NCBI RefSeq assembly: GCF_029852145.1
Contig: NC_079975.1
Span: 2,108,001 to 2,172,000, forward strand
DNA from: Microplitis mediator
Lineage: Eukaryota > Arthropoda > Insecta > Hymenoptera > Braconidae
Length of the DNA stretch: 64,000 nt
Direction of reading: 5' to 3'
In this document: one piece after another, positions 23,801 to 35,952 of the stretch
Layout of the letters: each line of letters starts with the position of its first letter
Position numbering within the stretch: the stretch's first letter is position 1
Position numbers and translations under genes: made by a program
Notes under the pieces: model-generated
The model's database searches: none
Seen by the model: only the letters and a program-made list of their open reading frames with translations
What the model was told of the DNA's origin: nothing

Positions 23801-26280
23801 GTTTTTTTTCCAAAAATTACCCACAAATAATGTCAATATATAAATAGTTGATTATAAAATAATTAGACGCACATGTTTATTATATAGACGCTTGTATTAC
23901 TTTATAATTTGCGTGATTTGATTGCCTGGAATTTTTAAAATTGTTTTATTTTTATTTTTATTTATATTAAATCGCTCAATAATTTAAACAAAATATATAT
24001 TTTCAATCCTATTATAGAGAAGCAATAAATTTTATTTTATCTTTCGTAAAATTACATAAAAATAATAAATATTAATTTTGTTTATTATTATTTTTTATTC
24101 AGTATTAAAATAAATTTATTAAAAATTCCAGTTTACAAAAATACAATACCGGGAAATCGATAATTTTTAAATCAAGTCGCCATTTACAGAAAGTATCTCA
24201 CTTAAGCGAACTCTATGGATTTATATAATAATATGTAATATTTATTATAGTTTTAATGTTAATTAGTTTAAGTACGGGAGCAAAAAACACTAAAAAAATA
24301 TAAAAACATCTCATCTACTTACATTTTATTATACTTTACTAGTATAAGTGATAAATGATTGATACTAAAGTTATTCATTCATAAATAATTCAAAATATCA
24401 CGCGCCTTCGAGCTGTCAGATCGCGTATAAAGTAAAATAAAAAAAGAACAAAAACCAATTATATATTTAAATAACAACAAATCGATATTTTAATTCTAAT
24501 AAATCTGATTTTCTGAAAATTTATTGCCACAAAAAATAAAAATCCGCAATCGATAAATTTATTTAAAATAAAATAAAAAAAGACAGAAATTTAAATAAAT
24601 AAAATTTATGCGCATGATAAAAAAATAAATATTTAAAATAATGTACAGAAAATTCGTCTTATTGCTTATAGATTTAGAAAAACTGTAAATAATTAAGTGA
24701 AACTTTTAGCCGGGAATGGACTCGAAATTTGAATTTTATTACAATCGACAAAAATAATAATGATTCTTATTAGCAGACAATTAACAATTTTCGAATTTTT
24801 TTCCACAGTTTAATTTTAAAAAAAAGAAAAACTAAAAAAATACACATGTAGAAGATTTAAAAAACTAGGTGCAAATTTTTGAAATTTTTTTTTTTCCATT
24901 TATTGATAAAACTGAAGTCAGCCGACGTCAAATAATTTTTGAATTTTTTATTAAAACAGTAAATCGTAAAAAAAAAATTTTTTTCAAAACTGCACCTCTA
25001 GTTTTTTAAATTTTCTACACGTGAATTTTTTTATTTCTGTAATTTATTTGGTATAAAAAAAAACCGAAAATTTTTAATTGTCTGTTATCTTTTGGATCAC
25101 AATAATAATGAGAGTGAATGTAACTGACAGAATTAAAAAAATTTTTGAATAAATAAATGAAAATAAAAAAATGCGCATTTAGATCAATGAAAAATCTTTA
25201 CGCGCATTTTTTTTTAATTTCATTATTCCATTCATTTATTTATTTATTCAAAATTCAAAAAATGTCTCGTCTGCTACACTCACACTCATAAATAATAATT
25301 GAGAGCCAACTTAATTTTTAAGTGTATTTTTTTTTCATATAAATTATTTTTAAATATTAATTGTGACCCTTTGTGCACTGTGATTACTAAAGACGAGTTT
25401 TAAATCAACAAAAAGTTATTATTATTATTAATATTAATATTAATACTGTGTACTTTTGGATTATAATTATCAAGAGAATGTCTATGGGTTTAAAAATAAT
25501 CCATAATAAATCACATAGAGTAGATTAATTAATTAATCAGTCTAGATTACCAATGACTCAAAAAAAAAATAACAAAAAAAAACTGTGTACAATTGGCACG
25601 ATAAATAATACATAAGATAATAATTATTGTGTAAGTTGCCTGCATAAAAATAATAAATAATTTCCTAAAAAAAAAAAATTATTATAAGATAAATAATTTA
25701 TATTTATAACTAATTAATTAATTAATTAAAATAATAGTTTAAATTAACATTGTCACGATGTTACACGGTAATTAAGTATATAAATTTATGCAAGCAATTT
25801 GTAAAAGCGTGTGTGACTTTTTTTTTTTTCTATTTTTGATTTGTAATTAAATTTTAAAAATATAAATAAATAAATTATTAATTCGCTTGAAAAAATTGTC
25901 CGGGAAATTGAAGGGACGAAAAAAAAAAATGTGCATCTGTGTCGATCTAATAAATATGAGTATCATAAATTTATAAAATAAATGTGTAAATCTCAGAGCA
26001 GCTTTAAGAAAATAATTTAAATTTAAATAGACGAGTTATTAAATTGAATGCATTGAAGTTGGGAACACCAATTTTTAGCGGTAGCAACAACGTGATTTTA
26101 AAAAGAAAATAAATAACAATAGAGTTAGAGTAATAATTAGATTTAAATATAATTTTTATTTAGAAAAACAATTGTATTTTAAATAAACAGGTAATTGAAC
26201 TTGTAATGGTACTGCGCAAAATAGTAATTAATTAACTGTAGTCTATTGGGTGGCAGTGGATGGAACAAGACGATTTTTAA
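23801..26280. other. Non-coding AT-rich DNA with scattered MITEs
   Basis: No coding exon is supported. Family-A ends occur at about 24757-25098 (two copies in tandem, with ATGATTCTTATTAGCAG near the start and TGTCTGTTATCTTTTGGATCA at the end). A family-B copy follows at about 25108-25290 (ATGAGAGTGAATGTAAC to CTACACTCACACTCAT). The rest is simple AT-rich sequence. Confidence 0.55.
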
Positions 26281-26289
26281 CGAGGGAGA

Positions 26290-27100
26290 GGTTTACTGGA
26301 GCCGAAGGCTACGGCTGCCATCATAAAATTTCAAATCTCGTTTTTCCCGCCAAACAATACGTTTTTTATAAATACCTGCATTTAAATTTTGAGTTTACAT
26401 GTCGGAAAGTCGAAATGAGGTAATTTTAGAGCAATACCACATATGCGAATTCAATTTACTGGAATTTTGTTAATTAAAATGACGATTTCTGTCTAAAGAA
26501 GGAAATTATTTTACCCGCTTAATTTTATTGGTTTAAAACTAACCGCCAATCGGCCAACGGACACTAAAACTCGTAATTTCAATGCCGGTAATATAAAGTA
26601 ATGCTGTAATTGTTCTGAAAATTAACAAAACAAATAGATTTTAAACGCGGGAGAACTTAAGCCGAAGGCTAGCGCTGCCACCACCCAGAAATTCAAATCT
26701 CGTTTTTCCCGCCAAACAATACGTTTTTTATAAATACCTGCATTTAAATTTTGAGTTTAAATGTCGGAAAGTCAAAATGAGATAATTTTAGAGCAATACC
26801 ACGTATGCGAATTCAATTTACTAGAATTTTGTTAATTCAAATGACGATTTCTGCCTAAAGAAGGAAATTATTTTACCCGCTTAATTTTATTGGTTTAAAA
26901 CTAACCGCCAATCGGCCAACGGACACTAAAACTCGTAATTTCAATGCCGGTAATATAAAGTAATGCTGTAATTGTTCTGACAGTTAACAAAACAAATAGA
27001 TTTTAAACGCGGGAGAACTTAAGCCGAAGGCTAGCGCTGCCACCACCCAGAAATTCAAATCTTGTTTCATCCCGCCACACAATATATTTTCCAAACTTAC
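26290..27100. repeat. 362-bp tandem repeat array
   Basis: The phrase TTCAAATCTCGTTTTTCCCG and its close variant recur at 26332, 26694 and 27056, exactly 362 bp apart. Copies one and two are almost identical along their whole length; the third is cut after about 45 bp. Each unit contains GAGCCGAAGGCT or AAGCCGAAGGCTAGCGCTGCC. A related fragment in opposite orientation lies near 62645-62680. Confidence 0.92.
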
Positions 27101-29373
27101 CTGGATTTAAACTAAACCTGCTCAGAGTTGGAATGTTTGGCCTACAAAAATAAGAACAATCAATTTAAGACCAATTACCAAAATAAATTCAATTAACTGG
27201 AACTTGAACCAGCTAATAGACTATTCTGCTAACCAGACATTGAAACTCTGTTTTTTTGCAGGTTGATAGAAGTTATGAGTCATTGCAAAAATTACACGCA
27301 GTCAGAAGTCACAGGCTTGACGTCTTATCTTGCAAATTATATTATTATAAAAAACCATAAGTTAATTAATTAATTAATCGGGAATGTGGAGGCATAATTG
27401 TATAAAATAAGCGTGTAAGTACGTTCGATAATTTTTTTTTACAGGGTAGAGGTACCGTTTTAGGCCACTTTTGGAAACTTGAAAATATACTTTTATCCCA
27501 GCATCAAAATTCAAATTTTATTTCACACTTTTCATTAATTAAAATGAATAATAAAATGTCCAAAAATGGAGCTGCCCCAAATGGCAACTTCTACCCTATG
27601 TTACTTTTGTTAAACTTAATTTTGTTTTAACTGCTAAGTGTATTTATTTTATTATTATTAAATTAAGCACTTCCTGTAGTCGTCGATAGATGACAATAAT
27701 TAGGGGCACTCTTCTTTGACAATAATTACAGAGTGCTTCAATATTATTATTATTTTTTAATGAGTACTGTTATAAAAAATCTTAAGCATTGCGAAAATAA
27801 TTGTGTATTTTAAAAGTTAAATATAAATCGACGACAATTGTTTGTTTGTTTTTTTTTTTTTTAACTTTTGCGAAGTAATTTTTAGACCAGTGCCTGACAC
27901 TTCGGCATACAGCAATGACCTAAATCAGCATCTAGGGAAAAAAATAATAAAATATACCAGGGAATAATTTTTAAAATAAATTCTAAAAACAATGAGGATT
28001 AAGTACTCTGGTGATAATGTACTCTTCTGATATTCCTAATCATATGTTGATTAATTAAGAAAGTACATGCGATCATATTTTATTTAAATAATCCAGTAGT
28101 AAATAGAATTTAAGTAAATAAAATAAAATTAAATTTATCAAATGGAGTGAAATGGTTTTTAAATTAATGACTAATTGATAAATTATCATCTATAATTAAT
28201 GATTAATAGTAATTTTGAATTTGAATATTGAAAAGAAAAATTAATCATTTTTCCTTCTGGTCGCACACTGAAAGTAATTGTAAAAAAATGATGAATTTTT
28301 AAATTAATTATATATTGGAATACCATTCGACAAATTAATTAATTTTAAGCCGGGTAAAATGTTATTAATTAATTATTAAGACAATTGTATGAATGCATAA
28401 GTCAAATATATCATATACTTGCATATGAAAATTATTTCTTATTTGATTTCTTCAATAATCACCTAAATATAAGACCTGTCTTTATTTTTTATTTTTGAAA
28501 TTCATTTATCTTTTTTTTTATTTCCTGATCTTGATAAATTTTAATCCCTACACGTCTGTAAAATTACGCACGTGCCAAACGGTGACATTTTCTTCCCAGC
28601 GTGAAGAAATGACCAAAACTTCTTGTAAGAAATTTTCAAAAAGCCTCAACTTTGATCATATTGGATTTTATTTCATTGTTCTAACAAAATTTCTTCTATT
28701 TAATTACGCGCTTCTTTTCAAATTTTCAAAATATTTAAAAAATTAGGGGTTTACACCAAAAATAGACTTCAAAATATTTTAGGTCTAGTAAATTTTTCTC
28801 ACAAAATTTTATTCTGAAGGATAAATGACAACTTTTTCTAGGAATGAAGTTGACGGTCTCATTTCCAGCGGGAAAATTCAAAAAAATAAATTGTAAATAT
28901 TTGGCTACGCTTCGCGATCGAGGTGTGCAAATGCCAGAGGTCAAAATGGCGGCATTTCCATATTAACTAATGAGTTTTCTGAGTTACTGATTATTTTCGA
29001 TAGTAGAGTTTAACTTGAGGAAAGTTCTGGGTAGAAATACTTTAGAGACAGACATATTTCCGGCAGAGAAATGTTATGCCGATTGTGCATAGAGAATCTG
29101 GAGCGACAAAATGGCGCCCCCGCCATTTCAGAGTTAAAACTATACTTCGAATGGTTTCAAAAATTTTTTCCACATAAATAAAAATTTATATCAACTCAAT
29201 GATATGCATGTCAGTTTATTTTTGAGGATAGCTTTTATTGTTTTACAGAATACATAACAATAAACATTGGACATATATATATACTTTACATACATATATA
29301 TAATAATAATAATTTTAATTTCCGGTGGTCCATATTATATTAATCTGATAAATATATATATATTCTTAGGCTG
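27101..29373. other. Non-coding intergenic DNA
   Basis: No gene is supported. A small inverted-repeat element lies at about 27443-27597, with left end CAGGGTAGAGGTACC and right end GGCAACTTCTACCCTA; no target duplication is clear. The phrase GACAAAATGGCGCCCCCGCC near 29104 is a short GC-rich patch. The remainder is AT-rich. Confidence 0.5.
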
Positions 29374-29406
29374 TTGAAGTTCAACATTTATAATTTTTCT
29401 CCTTCA

Positions 29407-32400
29407 TTACATTTTGTAGGGATAATAATTATTATTATTGTTATTATTAAAATAATTGTGATGTTCGGGATGATAATCATCCAAACAAGAATTATAATCA
29501 CCGTGTGCTATTATTTTGTAACAGAGCTTTGTTTCTTGTACTATTCGCGGAGGGATTTGAATTTGAGTGACGGAAACTGCGATTTTTTTGCAAGACTCGC
29601 GGGCCGCGACTACATCATCGCTGTCATCATCTTCCTCAATGTTATCGCAAATCCTCGCGGCCTCAATTGCAAAGAAGTTTATACATTTCTTCTCTTCCTT
29701 GATATTGTCGCTGCACATCTTGCACACCTGGTGCCTTATGCACGGCAAGAACAGCATCTGTCCCCCAATGAAATTGTTCACCGGCATACAATGTTGCTTC
29801 AGTATCTCCAACTCAGCGCTAGGACACTCAGATTTTTTGTTTTCATGGAATAAATACGGGTGGCTCTTAAAATTATCGTAATTATTTACTTTAGTATAGT
29901 AATTTTTCTTGTCCCTGCTGTCTTTTGTGCTGTACTCCCTGTCGAAAGTCTCTCCCGGGCTCTGCTGCTGGTTTATTTTTATGTTGTGCTTCAACTCGTC
30001 CAAAGCCTTGCGCATTTTTTCTAAGGAATACGCAGCAGCAAGTTGGCTCAGTATTTTGTCTTTAACTTTTTGCGAATCCTCATCTTCGTTCGGGTAAATC
30101 TGGTCCGTACCCGCGGGTTCTCTTGAGTATTTAACGATGTTGTCAATTTTGTTTTCATTATTGCGCTTCATCATCTTGTAATTATTTACATCGTAATTGT
30201 CATTGTCGTTACTATTTACACTAGACAAATGAGGATGATCATTCAAATAGTCCGCCATGGTCTGGTAGTAATGCTGGAGAAGCCATTCATCATCTTCCTT
30301 CTGATCGAATCCCGGTTTGTCACCAAATGACCAAGTTGGCTTCCTCATTCTTTTGTCGATGCCGAAATATTGTGACCAGTCAATATTTTTCTTTTGTTTG
30401 CTTGATATATGAACTTGCTCTTTAGTCAAATCATTAGGTTTAGCTTTGGCTTTTACCGTCGGGTTGACATTATTATTATTATTGTGAGTTTCAACAGTAG
30501 GATTTATTGAATTCATATTGAGTATATTTTTGACCGGTTTCTTATCATTATTTTTGTTAGCCTCCATATTAGTTTTGTCTGATAAATTTTTATTTTTATC
30601 ATCTTTATGGAGACCAAATAAAATATCCAAGTCATCTTGCGATCCAGATTTCTGTAAAATAAATAAATAATTTTTTTACACAAATTACTTTTATAAAAAA
30701 AATCTATTCTTGAACCAGTAAATTTTTTGTTACAGAAGAAATAACAATTTTTTTTAGTAAATAATTTTTTTTTTTATAAAATTGCTAATTCTTTAGTCAA
30801 AAATTAAATTTAATTAAAAATTTCTAATATCTTCAGTCAAAAATGAAATTTAATTGAAAATTTTCAATATCTTGTCAAAAATTAAATTTAATTAAAAATT
30901 TCTAATATCTTCAGTCAAAAATGAAATTTAATTGAAAATTTTCAATATCTTCAGTCAAAAATGAAATTTAATTGAAAAGTTTCAATATCTTCAGTCAAAA
31001 ATTAAATTTAATTGAAAATTTCCGATATCTTCAGTCAAAAATTAAATTTAATTGAAAATTTCCAATATCTTCAGTCAAAAATTAAATTTAATTAAAAATT
31101 TCCGATATCTTCAGTCAAAAATGAAATTTAATTGAAAATTTCCAATATCTTCAGTCAAAAATGAAATTTAATTGAAAATTTCCGATATCTTCAGTCAAAA
31201 ATTAAATTTAATTGAAAATTTCCGATATCTTCAGTCAAAAATGAAATTTAATTGAAAATTTCCAATATCTTCAGTCAAAAATTAAATTTGATTAAAAATT
31301 TCCAATATCTTCAGTCAAAAATTAAATTTAATTGAAAATTTCCAATATCTTCAGTCAAAAATGAAATTTAATTGAAAATTTCCAATATCTTCAGTCAAAA
31401 ATTAAATTTGATTAAAAATTTCCAATATCTTCAGTCAAAAATTAAATTTAATTGAAAATTTTCAATGAATTAATTTTTTACATCAACAGTTAATTTTTTT
31501 TTTTAGTTTTTTCTCAGAATAATAAAAAAAAAAATTTTATTTACTTTATTCCGGAGTGAGGCCCAACCCGGCGAGAGATTCATCGTAGAGCGTAAATTTT
31601 CTACACCAGGGTAATTCCTCTTTACTGCATTATATTTATTATTAAGAACAAAATTATTCTCAAGTGAACTCCGGCGTTTCCGGTAGTACATGTCTTGGTT
31701 CTCTCTAATTTTCTCCATTGACGCTTTGCTCAATTTGTTGTTATTTATTATTTCAGCCAAGCGTTCGTAATCCTTGTCATCATTATCATCATCATCATCA
31801 TCACCATCATCGTCGTTATCGTTGTCGTTGTCAGTAGAATCATCAATATATAATGGAATATGCTCGTGCTGTTGGTTTTTTTGTTCAGCTAGTGTCATCA
31901 TCAGCAACAAAAATGACAGTAAGTTATTATTACTACTACTATACCCCGTATTTTCAAGATAATTTGACAGTTTCATTGCTAACATATCATTTTTATTATC
32001 CTTGACATTAACACGCCGTAAATCATCAATATTTTTTATAATCTTTAGTAACTGTTTATTATCTGTATAATTAATTGATAATTTATTGTCAATATGTAAA
32101 TATATGTAAGTACATATTTATTAGGGTGATAATTTTTAAAGTTACCCCAAAATATTTTAATTTCAAAATAATAAAAGTATCAATTTATTTTATAATTTTT
32201 ACTGGCCTCCAAAAATTATTTTGTGGATTCAAATTTTTCGCGGGTTTTTATTTAAAATTTTTTAAGGTAAAGTTGAGAAATTTTTATATATAAAATAATT
32301 TTCACCCTAACTTATGTATGAGACATAAAAATATTTTAATATGAAGACAAATTTTTGAAAAAAAAAAAAAAAAATCAATAAAATCATGAGTGATAAAAAT

Positions 32401-34405
32401 TTGATAAAAAAATATATGATCCAGAACTCGCGGTTTTAATTTATTTAAATTTTATTTAAAATTATTTGTAATAAAAAAAACAATCAATAAAATTTTTAAG
32501 TTACCAAGTGATCAATACTCCAACAAAATTACAACATATGGAAGTATATAAATTCTATTTACTATTTAAATATTTTAAAAAAAGTCTGCATTGAAATAAA
32601 ATCCATAGAAATACAAGTACTCAGTACAGTACTAATTTTTTTTATAAAATACTAGACTCGTAAATATTTGAATAAATAGTTTACATATTTATAAATGCAC
32701 CATATAAAAAGTAGTGGGAATTTAAATACTTGCAATATCAATCTACTGAACGTTCATTCATAAACGATAAAATATTTCTCCAAGAATCTCTGGAATTTAA
32801 TTAAGTTACGCCCTTATTTATTATATTGACTGAGCATTTATTTCTATACTGCTATCATTCATTCTCATAAAATAAAAGTATGAAATAAAATTTTACTATT
32901 TTTTTTTTCAATGACATAAAAAAATAAATAAAAAATTATTATTATTATTATTTTTAATGACACTGAAGTTAGCAGACGTCTAATAATTTTTGGATTTTTT
33001 TATTAGACGATAAAACATAAAAAAAAAATTTTTGAAAAAATTGCACTTGTAGTTTTTTAAATTTTCTACATGTGCATTTTTGTGGTTTTTGTTTTTTTTA
33101 CAATTGATTTGTTGAAAAAAAATCCGAAAATTACTAATTGTCTGCTAACTCCATAAATTTTAATGACACTGAAGTTAGCAGACGTCTAATAATTTTTGGA
33201 TTTTTTTATTAGACGATAAAACATAAAAAAAAAATTTTTGAAAAAATTGCACTTGTAGTTTTTTAAATTTTCTACATGTGTATATTTTTATTTTATTTTT
33301 TTGCAATTGATTTGTTGAAATACGAAACTTCAAAAATTTTTAAATGTCTGCTAACTTCAGGATCATTTATTTTTACCCAGATAATAATAATAAAAATGTT
33401 TTTTTTTCAAATGATTTATAAAAAAAATAAGTGAAATTTTACATGATCCTGAAGTTAGCAGACAGTCGACAATTTTCGAATTTTTTTTCAACAATTAAAT
33501 TTAAAAAAATAAAAACCAAAAATATTCACATATAGAAAATTTAAAAAACTATAGGTGCAATTTTTTGAAATTTCTTATTGTTTCGAATTTACTGTTTTTA
33601 AGAAAATCCATAAATTATTGGACGTCGGCTAACTTCAGTATCACAATTTTATAAGTGTGGGTGTAGCAGACATCAGACAAATTCAAAATTATAAATAAGT
33701 AAAGTAAATAATTATAAAAAATGCACTTCTTAATTTTTAAATTTTTAAAATGCGCATTTTTTTTAAATTTCGTTTTTTAAATTGTTTACTCTATTTATTT
33801 ATAATTTTAAATTTGTCTGTCTTCTACATTCACACTCATCAAATTTTCTAAATGAAAAATTATGATGACAATAAAGTTAGCAGACATTTAACAACATTTT
33901 GATTTTTTTTAACAAAAAAATATTTTTAAAAATATTTTGAAAAATTACACGTAGAGTTTATTAAATTTTCTACATGTGTATTTTTTTATAAATATATTTT
34001 TTTTATTATTTATCAATTTTAAAAAATTTATTTTAATTTCAAATGTCTGCTAACTTTACTGTCATAAAATTATGAATTATTCTTACCGTAATTTTCATTT
34101 GTTGTTGGATTAACGATATAATCTAATGGACTTCGTTGTTGATTATAATAATTATGAAGATTTGTATTAACAGATCTTTGTTTTCTATTGATATCATTAT
34201 TATTATTTTTATTATTAAGTAAATTTAAATTATTATGACGCACGGAAGCGGCGTTATTATTATTTATTAATGAGGATTCCCCGTGACTATGGTCATTATT
34301 ATAAAGATTTGACGTTGCGGGGATTGATTTAAACGACGCAATAGTTATTACTAAAAGTAAAATAAATTTACTCGACCGCAAGTTAACTGACAGTATTTTA
34401 AACAT
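29407..34405 (-). CDS. Secreted dibasic-rich, Cys-tailed precursor, unknown family
   Basis: Exons on the minus strand: 34405-34087, 32062-31545 and 30651-29407; phases close to give 693 residues. An N-terminal hydrophobic signal peptide (KFILLLVITIASF) is followed by Asn-rich sequence. Dibasic or tribasic sites come next (NRKQR, YYRKRR, AVKR, IDKR, MMKR), as in a proprotein-convertase substrate. Exon 2 encodes an acidic run. Around aa 395 the stretch NIDWSQYFGIDKRMRKP would release a short peptide by cleavage at KR. The last 140 residues carry about ten cysteines (CPSAELEILKQHC, CIRHQVCKMC, then CINFF, ICDN, ESC, LCYK and SCLDD), suggesting a folded disulphide domain. I do not recognise the family; a neuropeptide or prohormone precursor is the best guess. 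Both introns are packed with repeats. Confidence 0.62.
30800..31467. repeat. 40-bp minisatellite in an intron, about 16 copies
   Basis: The 40-bp unit (TCCAATATCTTCAGTCAAAA followed by ATTAAATTTAATTGAAAATT) is repeated about 16 times with a few alternating variants (CCGATATC or CCAATATC; ATTAAATTT or ATGAAATTT). The variants recur in blocks, which suggests multi-unit duplications. The array ends less than 80 nt from the exon 2 donor (31544) of the minus-strand precursor gene. Confidence 0.95.
32122..32309. mobile_element. Possible short MITE with TAGGGTGA ends
   Basis: Left end TAGGGTGATAATTTT and right end AAAATAATTTTCACCCTA form an inverted repeat 188 bp apart. The end sequence resembles the hAT element at 1580-2184. 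No clean 8-bp target duplication is visible, so this is tentative. Confidence 0.5.
32957..33366. mobile_element. Tandem dimer of a family-A MITE
   Basis: Two near-identical family-A copies start with ATGACACTGAAGTTAGCAG at 32957 and 33163. The outer flanks share a perfect 9-bp direct repeat TTATTTTTA (32948-32956 and 33367-33375). The inner junction lacks the usual right end and shows CTAACTCCATAAATTTTA instead. This indicates one insertion followed by internal duplication, not two insertions. Confidence 0.85.
33447..33645. mobile_element. Family-A MITE
   Basis: Begins ATGATCCTGAAGTTAGCAG and ends GGCTAACTTCAGTATCA. Flanks are similar (AAATTTTAC, AATTTTATA), but the target duplication is not perfect. 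A family-B copy follows directly at about 33655-33838 (GTGTGGGTGTAGCAGACATC to TCTACATTCACACTCAT). Confidence 0.75.
33865..34065. mobile_element. Family-A-related MITE beside a splice donor
   Basis: Ends ATGACAATAAAGTTAGCAG and CTGCTAACTTTACTGTCAT. A perfect 9-bp direct repeat AAAATTATG flanks it (33856-33864 and 34066-34074). The right flank lies about a dozen bases from the exon 1 donor (34086) of the minus-strand secreted precursor, so it inserted just inside that intron. Confidence 0.88.
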
Positions 34406-34762
34406 TTTTTAAATTTTTAAAAACAAGCCTGAAAAATATGTATGGTAATTAAATCAAATTTGCTTGAGGAAAATATTTAAAAAAAATAGGGGTGTACTTA
34501 CTGGATATTATTGAGTGATTAGTTGATAGTATTTGTAATCAACTGATAATTTGCGTTTTACTTTTAAACTACAGTATTTTTGTGCGGTACACAAACGTTA
34601 AGCTCAAGAGAACATTGCACACCGAATGACATTATATTGGGGTTTTTATTTGGTTTGTTCATACAATCGATTGTTTAACGCGCGCATGCCAAGAGAATAC
34701 TTGGGGGTGTGAGCAACAAGTTTACGCGCAATTTTTAGGTGTGTCGGTAAAAAAATATTATT

Positions 34763-35375
34763 TTATTTATTTTATTACAAAAGCTTTAGATTTATAGTCG
34801 ACATTAAATTTTAATTAAATAAATTAATATTTTTTTGAATTAATTAAAAATTTTTGTGACTGAAGAGCAGTCACCTGATTACTCAAAATTTTTAAAAACA
34901 AATTATAGATTTTTTTAAAAAACGAAAATAAAAATTTGAGTCTCTTGTACTTGAAAAAAAAATTTATATTTAATTTGATTTGAAAATTTAAAAAAATCAA
35001 AATTTCCGGTAGCTTTGAAAAATTATAATTTTTTAAAAATGCGATCTAAATCTAAATTTAAATATTATTTTATTTACTTTATTACAAAAGCTTTAGATTT
35101 ATAGGCGACATTAAATTTTAATTAAAGAAATTAATATTTTTTTGAATTAATTAAAAATTTTTGTGACTGAAGAGCAGTCACCTGATTACTCAAAATTTTT
35201 AAAAACAAATTAAAGATTTTTTTAAAAGACAAAAATTTTAAAGTCTCTTGTACTTGAAAAAAAAATTTTATATTTAATTTGATTTGAAAATTAAAAAAAA
35301 TCAAAATTTCCGGTAGCTTTGAAAAATTAAAATTTTTAAAAATGCGATCTAAATTTTAATGTTAATTTATTGCAA
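34763..35375. repeat. Two-copy tandem duplication, 307-bp period
   Basis: The phrase ACAAAAGCTTTAGATTTATA recurs at 34777 and 35084. The two copies match through TGACTGAAGAGCAGTCACC (a short palindrome) and TTTCCGGTAGCTTTGAAAAA. The array lies just upstream of the secreted-precursor gene. Confidence 0.9.
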
Positions 35376-35765
35376 TAAAAAAACTAAAATATGTGAAAAA
35401 TTATTTATTAATCATTTTGAAAATTTTTACTGCAAGTAATTACATCATCGCGTATAGACAGGCAGTTTGAAATTAATTATTATTTATACACTTGTATCAT
35501 TTTTTTAAATTACAAATTACAGCGGAAATCTTAAATTACAATATTGTAATTTAATAGTGAAATGATGTTACAATCATTTAATATTTTTTATCAAATTACT
35601 AAAATCAATTAATTATTTATTACAATAATTATCAATTACTTAAATTATAAATAAGTCATATTTATATTTAATAATTAATATCTATGCGCAAGTTTCACTA
35701 GGCATCTTCTCAATTTTCGTCTTGATGTCATGTCTTGTCAACATAAAATATTGTCGGCATTGTAC

Positions 35766-35766
<1 letters not shown>

Positions 35767-35830
<64 letters not shown>

Positions 35831-35838
35831 TATTATTA
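35767..35838. repeat. TTA trinucleotide microsatellite
   Basis: About 23 consecutive TTA/ATT units, nearly uninterrupted. It lies just beyond the 3' end of Ars2 and makes a meaningless poly-Tyr/Leu frame. Confidence 0.95.
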
Positions 35839-35952
35839 CTTTTTTTGTTAATTAAATTTACAAGAACTCATCAGGCTCCCTTGGTGCGTCGAGATCCCGA
35901 TAGTGAATAACCGGGCGAAAATCCGGATTGTTGCCACTGCTGCAACATACAA

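Noticed and set aside
23644..23826. 60-codon frame with repeated TYR/ILE/MET words
   Set aside because: It is translation of the degenerate edge of the 211-bp satellite.
29374..29881. Open frames on the + strand over the Cys-rich tail of the secreted precursor
   Set aside because: They are antisense shadows; the minus-strand frame is longer, keeps splice phase and has patterned cysteines.
30800..31467. Regular repeats that could suggest a CRISPR array
   Set aside because: The 40-bp units are directly contiguous with no unique spacers and lie in a eukaryotic intron.
32122..32309. Firm assignment of this short element to hAT
   Set aside because: The ends fit but flanks ATATTTAT and ACTTATGT do not form an 8-bp duplication, so it is listed only as possible.
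35722..35910. Open frame with a long Tyr run
   Set aside because: It is the TTA microsatellite read in one frame, not a gene.
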